From positions 301,983 to 365,982 of the forward strand of contig NZ_BMVV01000007.1 of assembly GCF_014650895.1 (NCBI RefSeq): DNA of 64,000 bases, written 5' to 3'. This DNA is from Streptomyces omiyaensis. Lineage in GTDB: Bacteria > Actinomycetota > Actinomycetes > Streptomycetales > Streptomycetaceae. The position numbers were made by a program, and so were the translations under genes. Each line of letters opens with the position of its first letter. The first letter of the stretch is position 1. This document shows positions 50,635 to 58,496 of the stretch, piece after piece. Under the pieces are notes generated by a model. That model did no database searches. It saw only the letters and a program-made list of their open reading frames with translations, and had not been told where the DNA came from.

Positions 50635-52518
50635 ATGTCCCACGAACACGTCTCCTACCTGGAACTCCTCGCCCGGGGAGCCGCCACGGAGGCCTACGAC
50701 CGGCCCGTCCTCCTCGCCCGCGAGAGCGGCGCGGACCCCGAGGCGCTGGCCGGTCTCGAGGAGGCCAAACAGCTCGCCCTGCGCGTCCGCGCCGAACTGC
50801 AGGGCCGCCGCAGACGCGAGGCGGAGCTCTCCGCGCTCTTCGCCACCGCCCACGACCTCGCGGGGCTGCGCGACCTCGACGCCGTGCTGCGCGCGATCGT
50901 CCAGCGCGCCCGCTCCCTCCTCGGCACCGAGGTCTCCTACCTGAGCCTCAACGACCCGGTGGCCGGCGACACCTACATGCGGGTCACCGAGGGCTCCGTC
51001 TCCGCCCGCTTCCAGCAGGTCCGGCTGGGCATGGGCGAAGGGCTCGGCGGGCTCGTCGCGCAGACCGCCCGCCCCTACGTCACGGACGACTACTTCGGCG
51101 ACGACCGCTTCCAGCACACCCGCACCATCGACACCGCCGTCCGCGACGAGGGCCTCGTCGCCATCCTCGGCGTGCCGCTCACCCTCGGCAGCCAGGTCAT
51201 CGGCGTGCTCTTCGCCGCCGACCGGCGGGCCCGGGTCTTCGAGCGCGAGCAGGTCGCCCTCCTCGGCTCCTTCGCCGCCCACGCGGCCGTCGCCATCGAC
51301 ACCGCCAACCTGCTCGCCGAGACCCGCTCCGCCCTCGCCGAGCTGGAGCGGGCCAACGACATCATCCGCGAGCACAGCGCCGTCATCGAGCGCGCCTCCG
51401 AGGTCCACGACCGCCTCTCCGAGCTGGTCCTGCGCGGCGGCGGCGTCCACGACGTCGCCGAGGCCGTCTCCGAGGTCCTCGGCGGCACCGTCGAGTTCAC
51501 CGAGACCACCCCGGGCGCGGCCCGCCGCGCCGGCGGACACGCCGTCCGCGACGGCGACGACTGGGTGGCCGCCGTCTCCGCCGGCGGCGAGCACCTGGGC
51601 GCGCTCGTGCTCCGCGGCCGCCCCGGCCTCGGCCCCGTCGACCTGCGCACCCTGGAGCGGGCCGCGCTCGTCACCTCCCTGCTGCTGCTCGCCCGCCGCT
51701 CGGCCGGGGAGGCCGAGCGGCGGGTCCGGGGCGAGCTCCTCGACGACCTCCTCGACGCCCCCGACCGCGACCGCCGCCTCCTGCGCGAGCGCGCGGCCCG
51801 CCTCCGCGCCGACAGCGACGCGCCCCACGTGGTGCTCGCCGCCCGCCTCGACCGGGCCGGACCCGCCGGCGGCGCCGAGCCGCCCGGCCGCGAGAGCGCC
51901 GACCGGCAGCGCCTGTGGTCCGCCGCCTCCCACCTCGCCGCCACCCGCGGCGGCCTCGCCTCCGCCCGCGACGGCGGCACGGTCCTCCTGCTGCCGCTCG
52001 GGCCCGGCGAGGACGCCGCCGAACTGGCCCGTCAGACCGCCGGCCAGCTGGGCGGCACCCTGCGCGAACCCGTCACCGTCGGCGCCTCGGCCCCCGTCCC
52101 GGACCCGCTCGGCCGCCCGGACCGGGTCGCGGGCGCGTACCAGGAGGCCCGCCGCTGCCTCGACGCGCTCCGGCTCCTGCACCGCGCCGGCGAGGGAGCG
52201 GCCGCCGAGGACCTGGGCTTCCTGGGACTGCTCCTCGCCGACAGCCGGGACATCGGCGGCTTCGTGGAGCGCACGATCGGCCAGGTCGTCGCCTACGACG
52301 GGCGCCGCGGCACGGACCTGGTGCGCACCCTGGAGGCCTACTTCGCCAGCGGCATGAGTCCGGCCCGCACCAAGGACGACCTGCACGTCCACGTGAACAC
52401 GGTGGCCCAGCGGCTGGAGCGGGTGGGACGGCTCCTCGGACCCGACTGGCAGTCGCCGCCCCGGGCCCTGGAGATACAGCTGGCGCTGCGGCTGCACGCG
52501 CTCGCGGCCCGGCCGTGA
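50635..52518 (+). CDS. GAF-domain PucR/CdaR-type transcriptional regulator
   Basis: A 627-residue regulator. A GAF sensor lies at about residues 70-220 (LRAIVQRARSLLGTEVSYLS, VAILGVPLTLGSQVIGVLFA), then a coiled-coil-like linker, a CdaR-type GGDEF-like region, and a C-terminal PucR HTH (DLVRTLEAYFASGMSP then KDDLHVHVNTVAQRLERVG). PucR proteins control degradation pathways, for example purine catabolism. The ATG at 50635 is preferred, with TATCCC 7 nt upstream; a GTG two codons earlier is possible. No catabolic genes adjoin it. Confidence 0.92.
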   Translation: MSHEHVSYLELLARGAATEAYDRPVLLARESGADPEALAGLEEAKQLALRVRAELQGRRRREAELSALFATAHDLAGLRDLDAVLRAIVQRARSLLGTEVSYLSLNDPVAGDTYMRVTEGSVSARFQQVRLGMGEGLGGLVAQTARPYVTDDYFGDDRFQHTRTIDTAVRDEGLVAILGVPLTLGSQVIGVLFAADRRARVFEREQVALLGSFAAHAAVAIDTANLLAETRSALAELERANDIIREHSAVIERASEVHDRLSELVLRGGGVHDVAEAVSEVLGGTVEFTETTPGAARRAGGHAVRDGDDWVAAVSAGGEHLGALVLRGRPGLGPVDLRTLERAALVTSLLLLARRSAGEAERRVRGELLDDLLDAPDRDRRLLRERAARLRADSDAPHVVLAARLDRAGPAGGAEPPGRESADRQRLWSAASHLAATRGGLASARDGGTVLLLPLGPGEDAAELARQTAGQLGGTLREPVTVGASAPVPDPLGRPDRVAGAYQEARRCLDALRLLHRAGEGAAAEDLGFLGLLLADSRDIGGFVERTIGQVVAYDGRRGTDLVRTLEAYFASGMSPARTKDDLHVHVNTVAQRLERVGRLLGPDWQSPPRALEIQLALRLHALAARP

Positions 52519-52648
52519 CACCCGGTGACGGAGCGCGGCGACGGCGCGCGGGTGACGCGCGAGGGTGACACGCCGATGTCGATCACGCTTCGAAGCCCGA
52601 ATCGTGCTACGGTTGACGTGTTGCAGTTGTGGTACCCATGAACCTATG

Positions 52649-52692
52649 TGCGCCTGACCGGAATGCTTTTCCGCAGGCGCATATTTCGTTTT
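52649..52692 (+). terminator. Hairpin with U-tract in the cold-shock gene leader
   Basis: TGCGCCTG (52649-52656) pairs with CAGGCGCA (52674-52681). An inner CGGAA/TTCCG stem (52659-52663 with 69-73) stacks on it with an AC bulge, and TATTTCGTTTT follows. It has the form of an intrinsic terminator but lies 58 bp before the csp start and 130 bp after the PucR stop. It may be an attenuator or temperature-sensitive leader element. Confidence 0.65.
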
Positions 52693-52738
52693 ACCGGCTT
52701 CTCCGGATGGGGCCTCTGCCTACCAGAAGGAGAAAATC

Positions 52739-52942
52739 ATGGCGCAGGGAACCGTGAAGTGGTTCAACTCGGAGAAGGGCTTCGGCTTCATCGAGCAGGA
52801 CGGTGGCGGTCCGGACGTGTTCGCCCACTACTCGAACATCGCCACCCAGGGCTTCCGTGAGCTCCAGGAGGGCCAGCGGGTCTCCTTCGACGTCACGCAG
52901 GGCCAGAAGGGCCCGCAGGCGGAGAACATCGTCCCCGCCTGA
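52739..52942 (+). CDS. Cold-shock-domain RNA/DNA-binding protein (CspA family)
   Basis: A 67-residue OB-fold protein that binds single-stranded RNA and DNA and acts as an RNA chaperone. RNP1 KGFGFI is at residues 13-18 and RNP2 VFAHY at 27-31, with the usual [10 protein letters not shown] start. The ribosome site AGAAGGAG is strong. The leader contains a hairpin followed by a U-tract, and a second hairpin separates it from the DEAD-box helicase. TTGACG (52612-52617) and TTGCAG (52621-52626) upstream are possible -35 boxes. Confidence 0.97.
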   Translation: MAQGTVKWFNSEKGFGFIEQDGGGPDVFAHYSNIATQGFRELQEGQRVSFDVTQGQKGPQAENIVPA

Positions 52943-52966
52943 TCATCGGACGCCAGTCCGTCGCTC

Positions 52967-53001
52967 ACCGGGGTTCGCACCGTTCTGGTGCGGACCCCGG
53001 T
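52967..53001 (+). terminator. 15-bp hairpin between csp and the helicase gene
   Basis: ACCGGGGTTCGCACC (52967-52981), loop GTTCT, GGTGCGGACCCCGGT (52987-53001) with one T-G wobble, followed by TTTG. It begins 25 bp after the csp stop and ends 31 bp before the helicase start, so the helicase depends on read-through or on a promoter within it. Confidence 0.8.
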
Positions 53002-53032
53002 TTGTGCTGTTCGAAGAAAGGCAGAGATATCT

Positions 53033-54775
53033 ATGTCCCGCAGGCCCAGGAAGCCGACCAAGCGCGTCCCGGCAGGCTCGGCTCCGGCTTCGTCCCCGGC
53101 CCCGTCCGGCGATTTCCGGATGCCCGAGAGCGCGACGCCCGCCCTCCCCGCCGTGGAGGAGTTCGCCGGCCTGGACATGCCCGCGGGGCTGTTGGCGACC
53201 CTCACCGCGCAGGGCGTGACCACGCCCTTCCCCATCCAGGGCGCCACCCTGCCCGACTCCCTCGCCGGCCGTGACGTGCTGGCGCGCGGGCGGACGGGCT
53301 CCGGAAAGACCCTCGCGTTCGGCCTCGCCCTGCTGGCCCGTACGGCCGGACTGCGGGCGCAGTCCCGGGCGCCGCTCGCGCTCGTGCTCGTGCCCACCCG
53401 CGAGCTCGCGCAGCAGGTGACGGACGCCCTGGCCCCGTACGCGACCGCGGTGAACCTCCGGGTCGCCACCGTCGTCGGCGGGCTGTCGATCACCAAGCAG
53501 GCCGCCACGCTGCGGCGCGGCGTCGAGGTGGTCGTGGCCAGCCCGGGCCGCCTCAACGACCTGGTCGAGCGCGGCGACTGCGTGCTGGACGACGTCCGCA
53601 TCACGGTGCTGGACGAGGCCGACCAGATGACCGACATGGGCTTCCTGCCGCAGATCACCAAGCTGATCAAGCAGGTGCGGCCGGACGGGCAGCGGATGCT
53701 CTTCTCCGCCACCCTGGACCGCAACATCGACCAGCTGGTGAAGCGCTTCCTGACCGACCCCGTCGTGCACTCCGTCGACCCGTCCGCGGGCGCGGTCACC
53801 ACGATGGAGCACCACGTCCTGCACGTGCAGGACGTGACCGACAAGAAGGCCGTCACCACCCGCATCGCGGCCCGCGACGGCCGGGTCATCCTCTTCCTCG
53901 ACACCAAGCGCTCGGCGGACCGCCTCGCCAAGCGGCTGCTCTCCGTCGGCGTCCGGGCGGCGGCCCTGCACGGCGGCCGCACCCAGCCGCAGCGCAACCG
54001 CACCCTGGAGCAGTTCAAGACCGGCCAGGTCACCGCGCTGGTGGCGACGAACGTCGCGGCCCGCGGCATCCACATCGACGACCTCGACCTCGTCGTGAAC
54101 GTCGACCCGCCGGCCGACCACAAGGACTACCTGCACCGCGGCGGGCGCACCGCCCGGGCCGGCGGCTCCGGCAGCGTCGTCACGCTGGTCCTGCCCGAGC
54201 AGAAGCACGAGTTCAGCCGGCTCATGAAGGACGCGGGCATCGCCCCGCGGACGACCCGGCTGAAGTCGAGCGACGAGGAGCTGGCCACCCTCACCGGTGC
54301 CCGCGAGCCGTCCGGCGTCGCCGTCACCATCGAGGTGCCCCAGCAGGCGGCCCCGGCGTCCTCGCGCCCGGCGCGCAGGACCGCCGAGGGCGGCGGCCGC
54401 CCCTCCCGCCGGCGCAGGAGCGGCGGCGAGGCGACGGTGACGGCCGACGCCCCGGAGCGGACCGGCCGCCGGAGCTCCGGCGCGGCGAAGTCCGCCGGCG
54501 GCACGGCGCGTGCCACCGCCTCCGGTGCGGCGAAGGGCGGCTCCGGCGGCGGGGCGCGGAGCACCGGCTCCGGCGCGGCGCGGAGCGCGGCCGGCGGCCG
54601 GACCGGCGGGGCGAAGGCCTCCGGCGGGGTCTCCGGCGGCGGGCGCGGCACCGCGCGCCGCTCCGGCTCGGGCGGGGCGGGCACCGCGGGTGACGCCTCG
54701 GCCAAGGCCGGGCGCGGCGGCGAGCGCCGCCCCCGTCGGCGTACCTCCGCCTCCGGCGGCGCGACCGAGCGCTGA
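53033..54775 (+). CDS. DEAD-box RNA helicase
   Basis: A 580-residue ATP-dependent RNA helicase of the RhlE/CsdA type. Motifs in order: Q motif (PFPIQ), Walker A ARGRTGSGKT near 83-92, Ia PTRELAQQ, Ib ASPGRL, II VLDEADQM, III FSATLD, V ARGIHIDD and VI HRGGRTARAG. After about residue 420 a 160-residue Gly/Ser/Arg/Ala-rich tail replaces a folded domain and probably binds RNA. It lies directly downstream of the cold-shock gene. A csp-helicase pair suggests joint RNA unfolding at low temperature. Confidence 0.95.
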   Translation: MSRRPRKPTKRVPAGSAPASSPAPSGDFRMPESATPALPAVEEFAGLDMPAGLLATLTAQGVTTPFPIQGATLPDSLAGRDVLARGRTGSGKTLAFGLALLARTAGLRAQSRAPLALVLVPTRELAQQVTDALAPYATAVNLRVATVVGGLSITKQAATLRRGVEVVVASPGRLNDLVERGDCVLDDVRITVLDEADQMTDMGFLPQITKLIKQVRPDGQRMLFSATLDRNIDQLVKRFLTDPVVHSVDPSAGAVTTMEHHVLHVQDVTDKKAVTTRIAARDGRVILFLDTKRSADRLAKRLLSVGVRAAALHGGRTQPQRNRTLEQFKTGQVTALVATNVAARGIHIDDLDLVVNVDPPADHKDYLHRGGRTARAGGSGSVVTLVLPEQKHEFSRLMKDAGIAPRTTRLKSSDEELATLTGAREPSGVAVTIEVPQQAAPASSRPARRTAEGGGRPSRRRRSGGEATVTADAPERTGRRSSGAAKSAGGTARATASGAAKGGSGGGARSTGSGAARSAAGGRTGGAKASGGVSGGGRGTARRSGSGGAGTAGDASAKAGRGGERRPRRRTSASGGATER

Positions 54776-54790
54776 CGGACACGGTCACCC

Positions 54791-54822
54791 GGGCCCCGGA
54801 CGGCAGCCGCCGTCCGGGGCCC
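54791..54822 (+). terminator. 14-bp perfect hairpin after the helicase
   Basis: GGGCCCCGGACGGC (54791-54804), loop AGCC, exact complement (54809-54822), starting 15 bp past the stop. Confidence 0.85.
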
Positions 54823-55172
54823 TTCGCGTGCCGGCGGGGTCTGCGGCCGTGACCTTCCGCGCGCCGGCGCGAGGACCGGCCGGGTTCGTGCGTGCGCGGG
54901 TCCGTGGCCCGGCCGCGCCGCGTCCGAATCCGGAAGGTCTCCCGGAACGCGGCCGACCGGTTCCCCCCGCCGCACCTTCCGCCGGGAGGGCAGCGACGGC
55001 ACCCGCGCCCCCGGCCGCTTCCCGCCCGTCGACACCCACGACGCGGAGGTCACCGGCGCCGAACTCGCCCACCGGCGTCGCCCCGGCCCCCGGCGCCGGG
55101 CCGGACCGCCGTCCGCGGGCTCCACGAGGTGGACCCCGCGCTGCTGGGGCGGAGCGTGGCCGGGGGGAGCCG
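54823..55172. other. 350-bp gap without a recognisable gene
   Basis: No frame gives a convincing protein. One rightward frame reads TFRREGSDGTRAPGRFPPVD then THDAEVTGAELAHRR, with balanced composition for about 40 codons, but it lacks a start and I do not recognise it. It may be a decayed fragment between the helicase terminator and the end of the DNA ligase gene. Confidence 0.4.
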
Positions 55173-57260
55173 TCAGTCGAGGAGGCCGGCGACGAGCTCG
55201 GCGAACGCCTCGGGCGTCAGGACCCGCACGCCGAGCTTCTCGGCGGCGACCGCCTTGGAGCTGGGCTTCCCGCCGGCCGACGGGGCGGCGACGAGGTAGG
55301 TGGTCTTCGCGTTGACCCCGCTGCCCGCCCGGCCGCCGGCCCGCTCGATCAGCTCGTTCATCGCCGAGCGGCCGAAGCCGTCCAGACGGCCTGTCATCCT
55401 GCCGGTGACGACGACGGTCGCTCCGGCCAGCGGGGCCCCCTCGGGCGCGGCGCCGTCCTCGGCGGGGGCGCCCGACGGCGCGGGCCGCTCGGGCTCGGTC
55501 ATGTTGACGCCCGCCGCGACGAGCTTGTCGACGACGGGGGCGAGGGCGGCCAGTTCGGCGACGACCACGGGCGCCTTCTCCGGGCCGATGCCCTCGACCG
55601 CCAGCAGGTCCTCGGCGGTCGCCGCGCGGATCGCCTCCATCGTGCCGAAGTGCTCCGCGAGCCGGCGGGACATGCGGCGGCCGGTGCCCCGGATGCCCAG
55701 GGCGCAGAACACCCGGCTCAGCGGACGCGTCCGGGCCAGCGCGAACTGCTCGGCCAGCTTGGCGCCGCGCCGTGCGCTGCCCGCGGCGAGGGCGAGCTGC
55801 TCCTCGGTGAGGGTGAACAGGTCGGCCACGTCCGTCACCAGGCCGGCGTCGATCAGGGCCCTGACGTAGGTCCTGCCGAGGCCGTCGATGTCGAGGACGT
55901 CGCGCCCGGCCGCGTACTCGACGAGCGGGGCGAGCGCGCACCCCGCGCCCTTCGCGCACCGCCAGCGCTCCTGGCTCTTGTCGATCTCGCCCGCGCAGTT
56001 CGGGCAGGCGGCCGGCAGCGGCACCGGGACGGCGTCCGCCGGACGGAGCTCCGGCACGGGCGCCTGGACGCGGGGGATGATGTCGCCGGCCTTGTACACG
56101 GTCACCGTGTCGCCGAGGTGGAGGCCGCGGCGGGCGATGTCGGCCGGGTTGTGCAGGGTGGCGCGGGAGACCGTGGAACCGTCGATCTCGACCGGGTCGA
56201 GCAGCGCGGTCGGCGCGAGCACGCCGGTGCGGCCCACCTCCCACACCACCTCCCGCAGCACCGTCTGGCGCTCCACGGCCGACAGCTTGTAGGCGATGGC
56301 CCAGTAGGGGAAGCGGCTGCCGAGCCCGGCCGCCGCCTGCTCGGCGGCGCTGTTCGCCTTGACCACCACGCCGTCGATGCCGAAGGGCAGTCCGGCGCGC
56401 AGCGCGGCGATCGCGTCCACCCGCTCCTGGGCCTCGGCGACCGTGCTCACGACGTGCAGCCCGGCGGGCGTGTCGGCGGTGGTCCGGACGCCCGCGCGGG
56501 CGACGGCGGCCAGCACCTCGGCATGGGTCCCGCCGGAGGGAGGAAACGATCCGCCGTCCAGCTCGACGGCGCCGTACGCCCAGAACGTCATCTCCAGGCG
56601 GTACGGCCGGTCCTTCGCCCGGAGCGTGCCCGCCACCGCGTTCCTCGGGTTCGCGAAGGGCGTGCCGCCGTGTGCCGCGCGCACCTCCTGGGCCGTCTCG
56701 AACTGCTCGTGGGTGAAGAGCACTTCGCCCCGGACCTCGAAGGTCAGCGGCTCGGCCAGCAGTTCGGGCAGCCCGACGACCGAGCCCACGACGTGGCTGA
56801 CGTCCTCGCCGTGCGTGCCGTCGCCCCGCGTGACGACCTGCGCGAGCCGCCCGTCCCGGTACCGCGCGGCCACGGCCGCCCCGTCGAGCTTCGGCTCCAC
56901 GGTGAAACCGCCCTCGACCGGACGGCCGAGCCGCCGCGCCAGCGAGGCGTCCCAGGCGATCAGCTGCTCGGGCCCGAAGACGTTGTCCAGGCTGAGCAGG
57001 CGCGTGGTGTGCGCGACGTCGCCCTCCGGCGCCGCGCCGTCGGCGACCAGACCGGTCGGCGACTCCGGAGCCCCGCCCGGGTGCGCCGCCTCCCACGCCA
57101 GCACGGCCAGGCGCAGCGCGTCGTAGGAGGCGTCGTCCAACGGGCTGTTCTCGCCCGCGTAGTAGGCGCGGGACGCGGCACGCAGCCGGTCGATCGCCTC
57201 CCCGTACGCGGCGGGGGTGGGCAGGACGAGGTACGCCTCAACGGCGGGGGTCGCGGTCAT
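55173..57260 (-). CDS. ligA: NAD-dependent DNA ligase, probably a divergent second LigA
   Basis: A 695-residue enzyme that seals DNA nicks using NAD+. Domain Ia ([17 protein letters not shown] near 33-49) binds NMN. The adenylated lysine is Lys124 in EPKLDGAAV, where standard LigA has EPKIDGLA. KLD, an OB fold, a Cys4 zinc finger (CPNC then CAKGAGC), HhH repeats ([18 protein letters not shown]) and a C-terminal BRCT domain ([13 protein letters not shown]) are all present. It looks complete and active. Sequence deviations and its setting away from replication or gatCAB genes suggest a paralogue rather than the housekeeping ligase. Confidence 0.93.
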   Translation of the reverse strand: MTATPAVEAYLVLPTPAAYGEAIDRLRAASRAYYAGENSPLDDASYDALRLAVLAWEAAHPGGAPESPTGLVADGAAPEGDVAHTTRLLSLDNVFGPEQLIAWDASLARRLGRPVEGGFTVEPKLDGAAVAARYRDGRLAQVVTRGDGTHGEDVSHVVGSVVGLPELLAEPLTFEVRGEVLFTHEQFETAQEVRAAHGGTPFANPRNAVAGTLRAKDRPYRLEMTFWAYGAVELDGGSFPPSGGTHAEVLAAVARAGVRTTADTPAGLHVVSTVAEAQERVDAIAALRAGLPFGIDGVVVKANSAAEQAAAGLGSRFPYWAIAYKLSAVERQTVLREVVWEVGRTGVLAPTALLDPVEIDGSTVSRATLHNPADIARRGLHLGDTVTVYKAGDIIPRVQAPVPELRPADAVPVPLPAACPNCAGEIDKSQERWRCAKGAGCALAPLVEYAAGRDVLDIDGLGRTYVRALIDAGLVTDVADLFTLTEEQLALAAGSARRGAKLAEQFALARTRPLSRVFCALGIRGTGRRMSRRLAEHFGTMEAIRAATAEDLLAVEGIGPEKAPVVVAELAALAPVVDKLVAAGVNMTEPERPAPSGAPAEDGAAPEGAPLAGATVVVTGRMTGRLDGFGRSAMNELIERAGGRAGSGVNAKTTYLVAAPSAGGKPSSKAVAAEKLGVRVLTPEAFAELVAGLLD

Positions 57261-57354
57261 GGACCCATCTTCGCGCGGGGGTCTGACAACGCCTTTCCGG
57301 CTGGTGGCGCGTTCCGGCGGCGTACGGCAGGATGCACCACCGGAGGGGATTTGA

Positions 57355-58332
57355 ATGCGTTCAGAATGGTGGTCGGAGGAGGGGCGACGGCACGCGCGCG
57401 AGGAGGGACGGTACGACGGCGTCCTCGCCGCCGCGACGGCGGTGCTGCTGGTGGAAGCCGCGATCGCGGCGATCGGCTTCTTCGTGTGGGCGGAGACGGT
57501 GGAGACCCCGGCGCGCGCGTACAGCGCCGCGGGACTGCTCGTCATGGTCCTCGCCGCACCTCTCGTGCTGCCGCTCGCCGCGGCCGCCCTCGGCGCGTCG
57601 GCGGCCGTGCTCGTGGTGCCGGTGGCGGCCGCGGCCGCATGGCTCGGGCGGCGGTGCTCGGGGCGCGAGGCGTGGTGGTGGGTCCCGGTGGTCGCGGCGG
57701 CTGTGGGCGCGGCGGCGGTCCCCGCCGGGCTCCGATGGGATGCGGGCGCGGGTGCGGTCCTCGCCGGATGGATGGCGGTGACGGCTGTCCTCGGGACCCC
57801 CGCCCTGGTCGTCCGCCGGATGCTCCTCCCGGACCGGCCCCCGCTGTCCACCCGCACCGTGCTCGGCCGCGTGGCGCTGGGCGGCACCCTCGCCGTCGTC
57901 ACCGCCTGGGCGGTCGCCGGCGCGGCCCTGCACGCCGGGATCGGGTACGAACCTCCGGGGCTGAGCGCGGAACGGGTCGCGGGCACTTGGGCCGACGGCC
58001 GGGGAGGCACCCTCGTCCTCGCAGCCGACGGCACCGCCACGGCCGAGGGCATCCAGACCTTCGGGGGCGAGGGCGAGGGCGGTGGCGTGGGCGACGCCGT
58101 GACGGACGCAGGGACTCATGGCGGGCCCGCGACCGGCACGTGCCGGGCCATCGGCGCCTGGACGTACGTACCCGGGACCGACCCGTGGGCCCAGCGCGTC
58201 CTGGTCCTGGTCGAGGGCTGCGTCCTCGCCCCGTGGAGCGTCGGCGGAAGTCCGGAGCACCCCACGCTCCTCGTCCACGTCGGCGACCCGGACACCGGGG
58301 AGGTCTACGTCCTGCGCGCGCAGGGCCGGTGA
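57355..58332 (+). CDS. Membrane protein with a C-terminal lipocalin-like domain
   Basis: A 325-residue protein with five or six hydrophobic segments between residues 22 and 190 ([39 protein letters not shown] and others). A soluble end of about 125 residues follows, beginning [20 protein letters not shown]. That W-x-x-x-x-G-G-x-L-x-L pattern, with two later cysteines (GTCRAIG and EGCVLA), resembles small extracytoplasmic beta-barrel domains. The ATG at 57355 follows GGAGGGG. It is divergent from the ligase gene and precedes the HEAT-repeat gene. The function is unknown. Confidence 0.8.
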   Translation: MRSEWWSEEGRRHAREEGRYDGVLAAATAVLLVEAAIAAIGFFVWAETVETPARAYSAAGLLVMVLAAPLVLPLAAAALGASAAVLVVPVAAAAAWLGRRCSGREAWWWVPVVAAAVGAAAVPAGLRWDAGAGAVLAGWMAVTAVLGTPALVVRRMLLPDRPPLSTRTVLGRVALGGTLAVVTAWAVAGAALHAGIGYEPPGLSAERVAGTWADGRGGTLVLAADGTATAEGIQTFGGEGEGGGVGDAVTDAGTHGGPATGTCRAIGAWTYVPGTDPWAQRVLVLVEGCVLAPWSVGGSPEHPTLLVHVGDPDTGEVYVLRAQGR

Positions 58333-58484
58333 GAGGCGAGAGGGGCGGCGGGCGAGGGGGCCATCGGGAGGGGGCGCCCAGGAGGGGCGACTGGGGGAGG
58401 GGCCACCTGGAGGAGGCGTCCGGGAGGAGCGGACGGCAGGAGAGGCGGGCGGAAAAGGACAGGAGCGGCGGCGGGGCGGGATCC
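58333..58484 (+). other. Purine- and G-run-rich spacer before the HEAT-repeat gene
   Basis: About 150 bp with strong purine bias on the plus strand and many runs of four or five G's (for example GGGAGGGGGC, GGAGGGGC, GGGGGAGGGG). The GGAGGGGC element recurs at irregular 14-20 bp spacing. It could form G-quadruplex or R-loop structure and leads directly into the leaderless promoter of the HEAT-repeat gene. Confidence 0.5.
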
Positions 58485-58496
58485 TACGATCCCGGG

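Noticed and set aside
54510..58496. A 1300-codon upstream extension of the HEAT-repeat frame.
   Set aside because: It is antisense to the DNA ligase gene, has low-complexity composition, and a leaderless promoter marks the real start at 58497.
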